A stretch of DNA of 64,000 nucleotides from Streptomyces sp. Tue6028 (GCF_002300165.1 NZ_MLCE01000002.1:32357-96356); one strand, 5' to 3'. Numbered from the stretch's first letter, positions 1 through 11,020 are shown. Notes: generated by a model not told the origin, from the sequence alone. Numbers and translations: made by a program.

Positions 1-1676
1 AGGCCGCGGATCACCGAGCCGTCCGGGCGCAGCACGCGCGCCCGGGCGTCCGTAAGCAGGCCGCCCTTGGTGCCCAGGTCGCCGGGGACGATCCGGAAGG
101 CGTGGAAGGGGGCGAGCCAGAGGGGGGCCAGACAGGAGTCGGGGAGGATCGCCGGGTCCGTGTAGTAGTGGTCGTAGACACTGTCGCCGCGGTGGAAATC
201 GGGGTCCCGCCCGCTCAGGGCGAGGCCGTTGAAGCGGCTGACCGTGGCGCGCAGGGCCGCCGCGGGCACGTGTATGGCCGCGGCGAGGGCGTCGAGCGTC
301 CAGGCCTTGTACGCGGCGCCCGACGTGTACCAGGCGTCGGGGAACGCGAAGGTCGGCGCGACGTCCTTGAACAGGTACCGGTTGCGGTAGTTCTGGTCGA
401 CGATCAGCCAGGCCGGGATGTCGGGCGCGGTCGCGTTCCGTTCGTACATGGTGTGCACGACGTCGCTGTAGGGGGCGGCCTCGTTCACGAAGCGGGCACC
501 GGCCGCGTCGACCAGCAGGCCGCCGGGGAGGGTGCGCTCGGCGAGGCAGAAGTAGGGCTGGTCGGGCAGCGGGATCGCCGGCCCCCACCAGGCGTCGTCC
601 ATCAGGTCGAGCGCCGCGCCGGCCCGCTCCCCCGCCCGGATTCCGTCGCCGGTGTTCTCCTTGGCGCCGACCGTCCACTCGGTGCCGATGGGCTGTCGCT
701 GGTACCGGGCGCGCATGGCCGCGTTGTGCTCGAAGCCGCCGGAGCCGACGATCACCCCGTGCCGGGCGCGGACCAGGCCCGGAGTTCCGTTCCGGGTGAC
801 CACCGCGCCGGTGACGGCGCCGTCCTCCGTGTACAGGTCGGTGAGCGGGCTGTTCAGCCACACCGGGACCTGGGCGGAGAGCAGACCGGCGCGCAGGCCG
901 GCCGCCAGCGACTGGCCCATCGTCAGGGGTTTCTGGCCGAGGAGGGCCGCCTTGGTGCCGCGGGCCAGGCATGCGGCGGCCACCGCAGCGCCCTTCGCGC
1001 TCACGGCGGCGAGGGTGAGCCACTTGTAGTCCGCGCTGAAGACGACCATGCCGGCCGGGACCGGCATGTACGGCGGGTTCAGGTGCGCGAGTTCGGCGCC
1101 CAGGACGGTGCCGTCGAGCTGGTCCGGCTCCATCGACCGGCCGCGGGGCAGTCCACCGGGGAGTTCCGGGTAGTAGTCGCTGTAGCCCTCCATCCAGCGG
1201 AAGCGGAGCGGACTGTTCGCCATGACGAAGGAGATCATGGCGGGTCCGTGGTCCAGGAAGGCCTGCCGGCGCTCGGCGGACACCTCGGGGCCCACCACGG
1301 CCGCGAGGTAGGCGGCGGCCTTCTCGGGGGTGTCCGGGACTCCGGCGGCCAGGACGACCGGATTGTTCGGGATCCAGATGCCCGCTCCGGACCGTGCCGC
1401 CGAGCCGCCGAAGGTGGCGGCCTTCTCCACGACCACACAGCTGAGCCCCTGCCGGGCGGCGGTCAGCGCGGCGGTCATGCCCGCCGCCCCGGAGCCGATC
1501 ACCACGACGTCGAAGGTGCCGAGCGCGGGGAGGTCGGCCGCCGCGGCGGTGCCCGGCAGGCCCGCCGCGAGCGCGAGCCCGGCACCCGTCGCGGCGCCGA
1601 GCACACGGCGCCGTGAGGGCCCGGGCGCCGGGGAGGGGGTGGTGGTACGTCTGGCGGGTTCCGCGCTCGGCGACAT
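1..1676 (-). CDS. kstD: 3-ketosteroid delta1-dehydrogenase-like flavoprotein (partial)
   Basis: FAD-dependent oxidoreductase of the KstD/fumarate-reductase flavoprotein family, predicted to introduce the 1,2 double bond in ring A of 3-ketosteroids. The start is the ATG at 1676, with GGAG about 9 nt upstream. The N-terminus has a SRRR twin-arginine motif (residues 21-24) and an Ala-rich segment, so export by TAT is likely. The FAD dinucleotide-binding motif GSGAAG is at residues 61-66. A GYSDYYPE stretch and the later ERTLPGG..RFVNEAAPY region match what I recall of steroid dehydrogenases. About 558 codons are present and the frame is open at the window edge near the terminal RPDGSVIRGL, so only the last segment is missing. 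It is divergent from cholesterol oxidase, which supports a steroid substrate. It could instead be a related flavoprotein acting on another substrate. Confidence 0.8.
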   Translation of the reverse strand, partial: MSPSAEPARRTTTPSPAPGPSRRRVLGAATGAGLALAAGLPGTAAAADLPALGTFDVVVIGSGAAGMTAALTAARQGLSCVVVEKAATFGGSAARSGAGIWIPNNPVVLAAGVPDTPEKAAAYLAAVVGPEVSAERRQAFLDHGPAMISFVMANSPLRFRWMEGYSDYYPELPGGLPRGRSMEPDQLDGTVLGAELAHLNPPYMPVPAGMVVFSADYKWLTLAAVSAKGAAVAAACLARGTKAALLGQKPLTMGQSLAAGLRAGLLSAQVPVWLNSPLTDLYTEDGAVTGAVVTRNGTPGLVRARHGVIVGSGGFEHNAAMRARYQRQPIGTEWTVGAKENTGDGIRAGERAGAALDLMDDAWWGPAIPLPDQPYFCLAERTLPGGLLVDAAGARFVNEAAPYSDVVHTMYERNATAPDIPAWLIVDQNYRNRYLFKDVAPTFAFPDAWYTSGAAYKAWTLDALAAAIHVPAAALRATVSRFNGLALSGRDPDFHRGDSVYDHYYTDPAILPDSCLAPLWLAPFHAFRIVPGDLGTKGGLLTDARARVLRPDGSVIRG

Positions 1677-1888
1677 GGCAGGGCACTCCAGCAGGGCGAG
1701 GGAACGTGGGGGCGTGCGGGTGCTCCGGGAGGCAGCGGGGCGCCTGCCGTCACGGTTTCTGATGCGGAGTCAGGAATGTCGCGCGAGGGTCTTGTGAAGT
1801 CAAGGGGTACGGACACCGGCCCCCTTATGCCCCAAGATCGGACACAAGTTACCAACCGGTATGTAGTGACTTGACAAGCAAGTGACAG

Positions 1889-1899
1889 TAGAACGTGTT

Positions 1900-1902
<3 letters not shown>
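1889..1902 (+). promoter_or_regulatory. KstR-type operator between kstD-like and cholesterol oxidase genes
   Basis: TAGAACGTGTTCTC: arms AGAAC/GTTCT around GT. It fits the published KstR consensus TnnAACnnGTTnnA at every fixed position except the last (C for A). It lies 26 nt before the cholesterol oxidase start, just after a TTGACA at 1871-1876. KstR is the TetR-family repressor of cholesterol catabolism in mycobacteria and rhodococci. Use of such a repressor here is inference. Confidence 0.6.
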
Positions 1903-3571
<1,669 letters not shown>

Positions 3572-3577
3572 CGGTGA

Positions 3578-3599
3578 CCGGGCCGACCGAGCGGCCCGG
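3578..3599. terminator. Terminator hairpin between convergent genes
   Basis: Perfect 7-bp GC stem CCGGGCC/GGCCCGG with an 8-nt loop. It lies between the cholesterol oxidase stop (3571) and the convergent gene ending at 3605, so it can serve both strands. No U-tract is present, as is common in this GC class. Confidence 0.6.
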
Positions 3600-3604
3600 A
3601 CCCG

Positions 3605-4084
3605 TCAGTGGGTGGGCAGCACGCACACGGCGTCCAGGCCCAGCACATGGTTGAGCCGGCCGAACGCCAGCCAGGAGCCGATGCTCATGCTCAGCTCCAC
3701 GATCTCGTGCTGGCTGTAATGCGCGGTCATCCGGGTCCAGAACTCGTCGTCCAGACCGTGGTGATCCAGTGCGTACCGCTCGGCGTACTCCGCGGCCAGC
3801 CGGGTGCGGTCGTCGAAGGCGTCGGTGGTACGCCACTGGGTCACCGCGTCGGCGAACTCCTCCTCGACCTTCTGCCCGTCCCGCTCGGTGCGCCAGTCGA
3901 GACAGAACAGACACCCGTTGATCTGTGCGATGCGCAGCCGCGCCGCCTCGAACTCACGCAGCCCCAGGGTCGTGTGCTCGTACACCGACAGCGAGAAGTT
4001 CGCGGCGGCCATACCGATGCCGGGGACCATCTCGCCCCACACGTAGCCGATCGGTTCCTGGCCCTCGGGAATGTCGATGTGCAT
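3605..4084 (-). CDS. AhpD-like / carboxymuconolactone decarboxylase family protein
   Basis: 159 residues of the alkylhydroperoxidase-D-like helical fold. The family redox motif CxxC is present as NGCLFC near residues 44-49, followed by the usual acidic Glu/Asp-rich helix. Members reduce peroxides or act as decarboxylases; a peroxidase would fit next to an H2O2-producing oxidase, but that is inference. The ATG at 4084 has GGAAGG 14 nt upstream. A GTG at 4096, in frame, overlaps the upstream stop codon as GTGA but would leave the Shine-Dalgarno sequence too close. Either start implies coupling to the upstream reductase gene. Confidence 0.75.
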   Translation of the reverse strand: MHIDIPEGQEPIGYVWGEMVPGIGMAAANFSLSVYEHTTLGLREFEAARLRIAQINGCLFCLDWRTERDGQKVEEEFADAVTQWRTTDAFDDRTRLAAEYAERYALDHHGLDDEFWTRMTAHYSQHEIVELSMSIGSWLAFGRLNHVLGLDAVCVLPTH

Positions 4085-4092
4085 GGTCGTGG

Positions 4093-5166
4093 TCACTTCC
4101 TTCCGAGTCGGCCGACTGCGGGACGCAGCGGGACGTCGAGCGCGTCGTAGAGTCCGGGGTCCGCGTCCACCAGCCAGTCGATGGCGCCCACCAGCCGTCC
4201 GACGGCGGTGGCATTGCCGCCGGCGGAGCGGTTCTCGCCCTCGTCGGTGGACTCGACGGTCACCTGGATGCGCGGCCGGCCTTCGATGATCACGCGATGG
4301 GCGCCGTCGCCGTCGGGCGGCATCGGCCAGTCCGGTGCGCAGGACGGATGGATGCGGGTCACGTGCTCGATGACGATCCTCGGTTCTCCCCCGACGATCC
4401 CCTGCACCTCGAACCGCACCGCACCCTGGGTGCCCGCCTCGAACTCGCCCATCGTCCGGGTGCGCACGGTGTCGGTGAGCGCCCGCCGGTCCGTGGTCTC
4501 CCGGATCTCGTCGAGTTCGACGCCGAGCGCCCGGGCCATCAGCCGGATCTGCCCGCCCCACACCATGGTGGGAACGGACGGCGCGAGCATCAGCGGCTCG
4601 TAGTCCATCGGGTGCCCCATGCCGATGAGCTGACGGACGGAATCCTCCTGGTCGTACGTCGAGTAGTCGAAGATCTCCTGGCAGCGGACGGCGTCCACCG
4701 TGGTGCCGAGTCCGCTGATCAGCAGGGGCAGGACGTCGTTGCCCCACCCGGGATCGACACCGGAGACGAAGAGGGAGCCGCCGCCCTCGGCGACGGCGGC
4801 GAGCATCGGGTCCCTGAACTCCGGCGGGGCGTTGCGCTGGTCGTAGAGCGGATAGAGAGCCGGGGTGACGACCACCGCGCCGGCGCGGATCGCCCTGCCG
4901 ATGTCGGCGAGGGCTTCGTCGGGACGGATGTCGCCGGTCGCCGCGTACACCACGGCCCCCGGTGAGCCGGCCAGGACGGCGTCGACGTCATCGGTCGCCG
5001 CGACCCCCAGACCGTGGTCGAGTCCGGCGAGTTCGCCCGCGTCGCGGCCGACCTTGCCGGGGTTGTGGACGAGCACCGCCGCGAGTTTCAGAGCCGGGTG
5101 CGCCTCGACGGCGCGGATGGCCGCGCGGCCGACATTTCCGGTACCCCACACCACCGTGGAAATCAT
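4093..5166 (-). CDS. DapB-N-like NAD(P)-dependent dehydrogenase/reductase
   Basis: 357 residues with an N-terminal Rossmann fold (VVWGTGNVGRAA at residues 5-16) of the dihydrodipicolinate-reductase N-terminal type. The long C-terminal part resembles 2,4-diaminopentanoate-dehydrogenase-like amine dehydrogenases often seen in actinobacteria. The true substrate cannot be told. It is the first gene of a two-gene unit whose second member starts at or just after its stop. No Shine-Dalgarno sequence is visible before the ATG at 5166, so the mRNA may be leaderless. It sits beside steroid genes, but nothing in the sequence ties it to that pathway. Confidence 0.7.
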   Translation of the reverse strand: MISTVVWGTGNVGRAAIRAVEAHPALKLAAVLVHNPGKVGRDAGELAGLDHGLGVAATDDVDAVLAGSPGAVVYAATGDIRPDEALADIGRAIRAGAVVVTPALYPLYDQRNAPPEFRDPMLAAVAEGGGSLFVSGVDPGWGNDVLPLLISGLGTTVDAVRCQEIFDYSTYDQEDSVRQLIGMGHPMDYEPLMLAPSVPTMVWGGQIRLMARALGVELDEIRETTDRRALTDTVRTRTMGEFEAGTQGAVRFEVQGIVGGEPRIVIEHVTRIHPSCAPDWPMPPDGDGAHRVIIEGRPRIQVTVESTDEGENRSAGGNATAVGRLVGAIDWLVDADPGLYDALDVPLRPAVGRLGRK

Positions 5167-5301
5167 GCGCGGAGGGTAGCCACAGGACCTCGAGGTTCAT
5201 AGAGCCGTGAGCGGTGAAATGTCCCGGGCTGTGCGCGGCCGGTGCGTCCGGGCCGTGCGCCGGTCGTCCTGGCGGCTCGGCGGCGGATCTAAGCTCGGTG
5301 T

Positions 5302-5922
5302 ATGGCCAAGTACTTCGACGTGCACCCGGAGAACCCGCAACGGCGCATCATCGGCCAAGTGGCCGAGATCGTCCGTTCCGGAGGGCTCATCGCCTACCCG
5401 ACGGACTCCTGCTTCGCGCTCGGGTGCCAGCTGGGCAACCGGGAGGGGATCGACCGCATCCGCTCGATCCGCCGGCTCGACGAGCGTCACCACTTCACCC
5501 TGATGTGCCAGGACTTCGCGCAACTGGGCCACTTCGTACGCCTCGACAACACCACGTTCCGCACCATCAAGGCGGCGACGCCGGGCAGTTACACCTTCAT
5601 CCTCCCGGCGACGAAGGAGGCGCCGCGCCGGATGCTGCACCCGAAGAAGCGGACGGTCGGGGTCAGGATTCCCGACCATGTCGTCGCCCAGGAGATTCTC
5701 GCCGAGCTCGGCGAGCCGCTGCTGTCGAGCACCCTGCTCCTGCCGGACGAGGAGAAGCCCCTCACCCAGGGCTGGGAGATCAAGGAGGAGCTCGACCACG
5801 TGGTGGACGCGGTCATCGACTCCGGGGACTGCGGCACCGAACCGACGACCGTCATCGACTTCTCCGGCGGGGGGCCGGAGATCGTCCGCCTGGGTGCGGG
5901 GGACCCCTCCCGCTTCGAGTGA
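5302..5922 (+). CDS. YciO/Sua5/YrdC-family protein (threonylcarbamoyl-AMP synthase-like)
   Basis: 206 residues forming a single YrdC/Sua5 domain. The family's Lys/Arg-rich nucleotide-binding cleft is represented by the SGGLIAYPTDSCFALGC segment and KKRTVGVRIPDH. True TsaC proteins make threonylcarbamoyl-AMP for the tRNA t6A modification. The SIRRLDERHHFTLMCQD region is more typical of the YciO branch, whose role is less certain. The start ATG lacks a Shine-Dalgarno sequence but has a TAAGCT -10-like box at 5290-5295, which suggests a leaderless transcript. It is divergent from the reductase at 4093-5166. Confidence 0.85.
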   Translation: MAKYFDVHPENPQRRIIGQVAEIVRSGGLIAYPTDSCFALGCQLGNREGIDRIRSIRRLDERHHFTLMCQDFAQLGHFVRLDNTTFRTIKAATPGSYTFILPATKEAPRRMLHPKKRTVGVRIPDHVVAQEILAELGEPLLSSTLLLPDEEKPLTQGWEIKEELDHVVDAVIDSGDCGTEPTTVIDFSGGGPEIVRLGAGDPSRFE

Positions 5923-5980
5923 GCCTCAGGGCTCGCGGGTGACGGCTCGGCAGCCGGCGCTCCCGGGCCGACAACGCAGA

Positions 5981-6022
5981 GCCGCGGCGTGGGCCGTCCG
6001 CACGGAGGACCCACGCCGCGGC
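5981..6022. terminator. Bidirectional terminator, 13-bp stem
   Basis: Perfect 13-bp inverted repeat GCCGCGGCGTGGG/CCCACGCCGCGGC with a 16-nt loop that itself contains CCGT/ACGG. It lies between the convergent YciO-like gene and the metalloprotease gene. Confidence 0.85.
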
Positions 6023-6050
6023 GGATGCGCGGTGGTTCAGGCGGTGCCGG

Positions 6051-8441
6051 TCAGCTGGTCGTCAGGGCGGTGTCGTCGACGACGAAGCTGGTCTGCAGGG
6101 AGGAGTCCTCGACGCCGCTGAACTTCAGCGTGACGGTGGAGCCGGCGAGCGAGGACAGGTCGAAGGTCTTCAGGCTGTACCCCGAGGCCTTGTTGAGGTT
6201 GGAGTAGGTCGCCAGCGTCTTCGACCCGGCAGTGACCGTCAGCTTGTCGTACTGGGTGCTGGTCGTGGTCTCCGCGGAGTCGATGTGCAGGTAGAAGGTG
6301 AGCGTGGCCTTGCAGCCGCTCGGGATGGTCACCGACTGGGACAGCGTGTCGGTGTTGGTGGTGCCGTAGCCGTCCAACCAGGCCTTGTAGGAACCGCCGT
6401 GCGCCGCCTGGCTGCTGGAGTTGGTGATGACGCCGCTGGTCGCGGTCCAGGTGGTGTTGCCGGACTCGAAGCCGGGGTTGCCGAGCAGCTGCGTCGAGGT
6501 GCAGGTGCCACCGCCGGAGGAGCTGACGGTCCAGGTGAAGGACGCGGTGCCGGTGGCGCCCGTGCTGTCGGTCACCGTGACGGTCGTGCTGGACGTGCCG
6601 GCCGTGGTGGGGGTGCCGGAGATCACGCCGGTGGAGCTGTTGATGGACAGCCCCGTGGGCAGGCCGGACGCGGCGTACGACAGTGCGCCGCTGTTGGTGC
6701 TGCTGGCCGAGATCTGCAGGCTCACCGCGGTTCCGACGGTGGAGGACTGGCTGCCCGGGTTGGTGACCGTCACGCCCGAGGACGGCGGTGTGATGTGGCT
6801 GCCGACGTTGATGCCCGCGAAGGCGTTGCCCACGCCGGCGTACTGCGTGGAGTTGGTGCCGTACAGCGCGGCGGCGGCGTTGAGCGCAGCGGTGCGGGCG
6901 CCCGCGTAGTTGGTGCTGGACGTCATGTACGTCGTCAGCGCCTTGTACCAGATCTGCAGCGCCGCGGCCCGGCCGATGCCCGTGACGGCGACACCGTCGG
7001 ACGTCGGCGAGTTGTAGGTGACGCCGTTGATGACCTTGGTGCCACTGCCCTCGGAGAGCAGGTAGAACATGTGGTTCGCCGGGCCCGAGGAGTAGTGCAC
7101 GTCGAGGTTGCCGACACCGGAGTACCAGCTGTCGGCGGAGCCGCCGTCCTTGCTGGGCTTGTCCATGTAGCGCAGCGGGGTGCCGTCGCCGTTGATGTCG
7201 ATCTTCTCGCCGATGAGGTAGTCACCGACGTCGCTGCTGTTGTTGGAGTAGAACTCCACGCCGGTGCCGAAGATGTCGGAGGTCGCCTCGTTCAGGCCGC
7301 CGGACTCACCGGAGTACTCCAGGCCCGCGGTGTTGGAGGTGACGCCGTGGCTCATCTCGTGGCCGGCCACGTCGAGCGAGGTGAGGGCGTGGGTGCCGCC
7401 CGATCCGTCGCCGTAGGTCATGCAGAAGCAGTCGTCGTCCCAGAAGGCGTTCACGTACGCCGTGCTGTAGTGGACGCGCGAGTAGGCCGCGACCCCGTCG
7501 TTCTTGATGCCGCTGCGGCCGAAGGTGTTCTTGTAGAAGTCCCAGGTCATCTGGGCGCCATAGGCGGCGTCGGCTCCGGCGGTCTGGGTGTTGGAGCCGG
7601 ACCCGGTGCCCCAGGTGTCGTCGGCGTCGGTCATCAGCGTGCCGGTGCCGGACGTGCCGTTGTTGAGGCTGTACGTCTTGTGCCCGCCGCGTGTGCCGTC
7701 GGTCAGCTGGTACGTCGACCCGGACAGCGTGGTGTTCAGGGTCACCGTGCCGCTGTACTGCGTGTTGCCGGTGCCGGTCTGGACGCCCTCGTAGCGGTGC
7801 AGCTCCTTGCCGGTGGTGGCGTCGGTGACGACGTGCAGTTTGCTCGGTGTCCCGTCGTCCTGGAGGCCGCTGACGACGGTCTCCCAGGCGAGCCGCGGGG
7901 TGCCGGTACCGGCCCAGATCACCTTGCGGGCGCTGTCCGCGGCGGGCTTGTGCGCGTCGAGGGCCTTTGCGGCCTTCAGCGCCTTGCCCGCGGCGGCCGA
8001 CTTGGTGACCTTCGCCGTGGTGGAGGCGACCTTGATGGCGCGCTTGTTGTTGAAGGTGGTGCTCACCGTGCCGGAGGCCAGGGAGGCGGGCGGGGTGTGG
8101 ACGACCAGGTCGCCGCCCAGCACCGGAAGGCCGGCGTAGGTGCGTTCGTAGCGGGTGTGGAGGGTGCCGTCCTTGTCCTTGACGACGTCCTTGACGACCA
8201 GTTTCTCCTTGGCGCCGAGGCCGAGGGAGTCGGCGGTCGCCGCGGTCCGCTGCGTTGCGTTCTTCAACAGCGCGGTGTGCTGGGCCGGGGTGAGTGCGGC
8301 CTCCAGTCCCCCGGTGCGCAGGGGGCTGGTGTGGGGGGCGGGCTTGGCGGCTGCCGGGACCGTCTGTATGCCGACGGCCAGGAAAGCGGCGGTGGCCACC
8401 AGGGCTCCGGCCGCGGTCGCCTGACGGGGGATACGTCTCAC
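6051..8441 (-). CDS. Secreted M4 (thermolysin-family) metalloprotease with C-terminal Ig-like and binding domains
   Basis: 796-residue extracellular zinc protease. The start is the GTG at 8441 (GGAG 5 nt upstream), followed by VRRIPRQ and an Ala-rich secretory signal ending near AAAKPAP. An FTP/PepSY-type propeptide spans roughly residues 50-210 and the M4 catalytic part roughly 215-515. The zinc site is complete: H361-E362-M-S-H365, with the third ligand E385 in GGLNEATSD. After the protease come a putative Ig domain (about 520-615) with the VTNPGSQSSTVGTAVSLQISA signature, a Gly-Ser linker, and a C-terminal beta-sandwich (about 625-795) starting LLGNPGFESG, likely for substrate binding. It is isolated between a strong terminator and a divergent gene. 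Confidence 0.93.
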   Translation of the reverse strand: MRRIPRQATAAGALVATAAFLAVGIQTVPAAAKPAPHTSPLRTGGLEAALTPAQHTALLKNATQRTAATADSLGLGAKEKLVVKDVVKDKDGTLHTRYERTYAGLPVLGGDLVVHTPPASLASGTVSTTFNNKRAIKVASTTAKVTKSAAAGKALKAAKALDAHKPAADSARKVIWAGTGTPRLAWETVVSGLQDDGTPSKLHVVTDATTGKELHRYEGVQTGTGNTQYSGTVTLNTTLSGSTYQLTDGTRGGHKTYSLNNGTSGTGTLMTDADDTWGTGSGSNTQTAGADAAYGAQMTWDFYKNTFGRSGIKNDGVAAYSRVHYSTAYVNAFWDDDCFCMTYGDGSGGTHALTSLDVAGHEMSHGVTSNTAGLEYSGESGGLNEATSDIFGTGVEFYSNNSSDVGDYLIGEKIDINGDGTPLRYMDKPSKDGGSADSWYSGVGNLDVHYSSGPANHMFYLLSEGSGTKVINGVTYNSPTSDGVAVTGIGRAAALQIWYKALTTYMTSSTNYAGARTAALNAAAALYGTNSTQYAGVGNAFAGINVGSHITPPSSGVTVTNPGSQSSTVGTAVSLQISASSTNSGALSYAASGLPTGLSINSSTGVISGTPTTAGTSSTTVTVTDSTGATGTASFTWTVSSSGGGTCTSTQLLGNPGFESGNTTWTATSGVITNSSSQAAHGGSYKAWLDGYGTTNTDTLSQSVTIPSGCKATLTFYLHIDSAETTTSTQYDKLTVTAGSKTLATYSNLNKASGYSLKTFDLSSLAGSTVTLKFSGVEDSSLQTSFVVDDTALTTS

Positions 8442-8716
8442 TCGTACTCCTACTGCTTCGGCCGCGTAGGGGCGGCCGCTGACAGACCGGGCAGACGGGG
8501 TTGTGCTGTCCGGACGAGCTGAGCTGGGGCGTGCGGGAACGCGACCGTGGGCAGGCCGGGTGAGGCCTGCGCGACAGGTGGGGGAAGGATTGCACTGTTG
8601 ACCGATGCATGACATGGCCTTGCGGTCGATCGAGGGGCGATCGAGGGTTATCCCTACGCCCCACCCCTCAGGGACCCTCTCTCCGCCACCGCCCGCCGGG
8701 GCAGGACACCCGCGCG

Positions 8717-9325
8717 ATGGCCGACAATCGGCACATGGACGTCCTCGAACTGCTCGAATCCGCCGCGCTGTTGGTGCCCGAGGACCGGGCGTCCGGGAAC
8801 GACGTCACGATGAGCGACGTGTGGGAGTACCTCGCGGCCGACGATTGGGAGCTCGCCGTCGGTCTGCTGGAGGAGCTGACGGGCACCGGGCCGCTTCCTG
8901 TGCCGTTCTGGGAATCGCTCGCCGCTGCCGCCGACGGGCTGCGGCTGGAGCGGAGCGCCGCCTGGTGCCACTGGCGGTGCTCCGAGCTCCGCAACGGCGT
9001 GGTGCTGGCCGATCTGACGCTGCGTCCGGCCGCGGAGGGGCCACGCACCGGGCCCGTCCCCGGCGCGGGCGTACTCCGCCCGATGTGGGACCTCGGAGAG
9101 CGGACCGCCGATGGTGAGCCGGCGGTCCGCATCGCCGGGATGTGGGTGGAGCGCACCGCCCTCCTGGAACCGGGCGGACAGGGCCGGGTCCGGCTCGTGC
9201 CGCTGGTGCCGTCAGGCTGGCTGCACGTCGAGCCGGGTCAGGAGATCACGATGTACGAGACCCGGGTCGCGGCCGGGACCGCGGTCGTCGTGGACGTCCG
9301 TCCCCCTGCCGGGCAGGGTGGCTGA
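8717..9325 (+). CDS. Hypothetical protein
   Basis: 202 residues from the ATG at 8717; an ATG at 8735 is also possible. No family recognised. The N-terminal half is acidic and helical, with several Leu, Glu and Trp residues (VWEYLAADDWELAVGLLEEL). The last 70 residues look like a beta-barrel segment (RVRLVPLVPSGWLHVEPGQEITMYE) that recalls EF-Tu-type domain 2/3 folds without being convincing. There is no signal peptide or membrane segment, so it is probably cytoplasmic. It is divergent from the protease gene and transcribed away from it. Codon use and third-position GC suggest a real gene. Confidence 0.6.
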   Translation: MADNRHMDVLELLESAALLVPEDRASGNDVTMSDVWEYLAADDWELAVGLLEELTGTGPLPVPFWESLAAAADGLRLERSAAWCHWRCSELRNGVVLADLTLRPAAEGPRTGPVPGAGVLRPMWDLGERTADGEPAVRIAGMWVERTALLEPGGQGRVRLVPLVPSGWLHVEPGQEITMYETRVAAGTAVVVDVRPPAGQGG

Positions 9326-9466
9326 TCCGCGGGGGACGACAGCGTGTCGGCGCGCAGCCCCTCGCTGCCCGGCGCATCCCTGGCGCGGCTCCCGTAGGCA
9401 CGCGGCGGTCCGGGGCGCGGGAAGCCGCCTGGAAGCGCGCCGCTCCCCCGCCGTACCCCGCAAGGG

Positions 9467-10309
9467 TCACGGCCGGCCCGCCCCCGGCACCTCGACCTCG
9501 ACGGCCAGCACCTGGCCGCTTCCGGGCGTGACCATCTCGGACTCCGTCATCCCCCGCCATTCCGCGGCCACGACGAACAGGGTCGTGCCGTCCGGTCCGC
9601 CCAGCGCGCAGGCGAAGCCGCCGCGATCGAGGTCGACGCGATCCAGCACCTTGCCTCCCTCCGCGACGCGCACGCAGCAGCGGTTCGGCACATCGGCGTA
9701 CCAGACCGCCCGCTGCGCGTCGACGCAGATGCCGTCCGGGGTGCCGTCGCCCAGGTCGGCCCAGACGCGCCGTCCGGACAAGCCGCCGTCCGGGGCGATG
9801 TCGAAGGCCAGCAGGCAGTGCCGGTACGAGTCCGCGACGACGAGCGTGGCGTCGTCGGACGTCACCGCCATCCCGTTGGGGAACGCGACGTCGTCGGCGA
9901 CCCTGCGCACCGAGCCGTCCGGGGCGACCGCCGAGACCCAGCCCGGCCTGAAGTCCTCCCCCGCCATCGGGGCGAAGTCCGCACGGTTCACGTAGGCGGT
10001 GCCGCGCCCGTCGATCACGATGTCGTTCCAGCCGGACCTGCCCAGTTCCGCGTACGTGGTCAGCGAGCCGTCGGCCTCGCGGCGCAGCAGCCGCCCCTCC
10101 GGCGAGGAGACGAGCACCATCCGGCCGTCGGGATGCCAGGCGGTGCACAGCGGCAGCGACGCCACACGGGCGAACACCTCGGCATGCCCGGCCAGGTCGA
10201 CGCAGACCACCTCCCCCGCCGTCCAGTCGGAGAAGTACAGCCGGTCGCCGTGCCAGCGCGGCGATTCGAGAAGTCCTCGCCCGTCGAGCAGCGTCCGTAC
10301 CTCGCGCAT
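9467..10309 (-). CDS. SMP-30/gluconolactonase/LRE family protein
   Basis: 280 residues forming a six-bladed beta-propeller of the SMP-30 type. Family landmarks include the early ESPRWHGDRLYFSDW strand, the metal-ligand-like WNDIVIDGRG and NGMAVTSDD segments, DGICVDAQ, and GGFACALGGPDG near the end. Members hydrolyse sugar lactones or other esters with a divalent cation. The substrate here is unknown. The start is the ATG at 10309, preceded by GTGAGG. The gene is divergent from the acetyltransferase at 10463, with no operon partner. Confidence 0.88.
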   Translation of the reverse strand: MREVRTLLDGRGLLESPRWHGDRLYFSDWTAGEVVCVDLAGHAEVFARVASLPLCTAWHPDGRMVLVSSPEGRLLRREADGSLTTYAELGRSGWNDIVIDGRGTAYVNRADFAPMAGEDFRPGWVSAVAPDGSVRRVADDVAFPNGMAVTSDDATLVVADSYRHCLLAFDIAPDGGLSGRRVWADLGDGTPDGICVDAQRAVWYADVPNRCCVRVAEGGKVLDRVDLDRGGFACALGGPDGTTLFVVAAEWRGMTESEMVTPGSGQVLAVEVEVPGAGRP

Positions 10310-10462
10310 CCTCACCACAGCCCTCGTCCGCCACCGGCACGGCGCCGGCGTCTCACCCTCTGAACGAACGCGCACCGGCGGAATCGACAGGTTCCCGCCG
10401 CGTGGAGCCGGCCGGCACAAATCCGGTCGCCCGGTGGGTCCGCCGCTGCCTAGCATGACCGG

Positions 10463-11020
10463 ATGCCCGAACTCGAACGCCTCCGCCCCGAACACGCCCC
10501 GGCTCTCCTGGAGTTCGAGCGGGAGAACAGGGCGTATTTCGCCGCGTCGATCCCCGACCGCGGCGACGACTACTTCGCCCGCTTCGACGCACGCCACGCC
10601 GAGTTGCTCGCCACGCAAGCGGCGGGCCTGGACATCTACCACCTGGTCGTGGGCGACGGCGGCGAGGTCCTGGGGCGGGTCAACCTGGTCGACGTGGCGG
10701 ACGGTTCGGCCGAACTGGGATACCGCATCGCCGAACGCGCGGCCGGGCGGGGCCTGGCGACGGCCGCGGTGCACGCGGTCTGCTCCCTGGCCGTCGCGGA
10801 GTACGGTCTGCGCGAACTGCGGGCCAGGACCACCGTCGACAACGCCGGTTCACGATCCGTCCTCGCCCGTACGGGATTCGTGTCCGTCGGCGACGTCGAG
10901 TTGAGCGGTCGCCCCGGGATTCGTTACGTGCGAAAGCTTCGGGACGCCGGCTCCTCGGCACCCCGAAGCCTCCGGCAGATTCAGGGAATCGGTTCGGCGG
11001 ACGGGTTGCGCGGCGACTGA
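10463..11020 (+). CDS. GNAT family N-acetyltransferase (RimJ/RimL type)
   Basis: 185 residues with one GNAT fold. The acetyl-CoA pyrophosphate loop is seen in AERAAGRGLATAA, and the usual motif-B region ARTTVDNAGSRSVLARTGF follows. RimJ/RimL-like enzymes acetylate N-termini of ribosomal proteins or small amines; the substrate is not predictable. No Shine-Dalgarno sequence precedes the ATG, but TAGCAT lies 7 nt upstream, the spacing expected of a leaderless Streptomyces mRNA. The C-terminus beyond residue 165 overlaps the convergent small gene by 40 nt. Confidence 0.88.
   Translation: MPELERLRPEHAPALLEFERENRAYFAASIPDRGDDYFARFDARHAELLATQAAGLDIYHLVVGDGGEVLGRVNLVDVADGSAELGYRIAERAAGRGLATAAVHAVCSLAVAEYGLRELRARTTVDNAGSRSVLARTGFVSVGDVELSGRPGIRYVRKLRDAGSSAPRSLRQIQGIGSADGLRGD

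Noticed and set aside
6285..8522. A 745-codon open frame antisense to the M4 protease gene
   Set aside because: It is mirror coding in GC-rich DNA: the protease on the other strand has complete catalytic motifs, and the antisense translation is Val/Gly/Arg-rich without domains.
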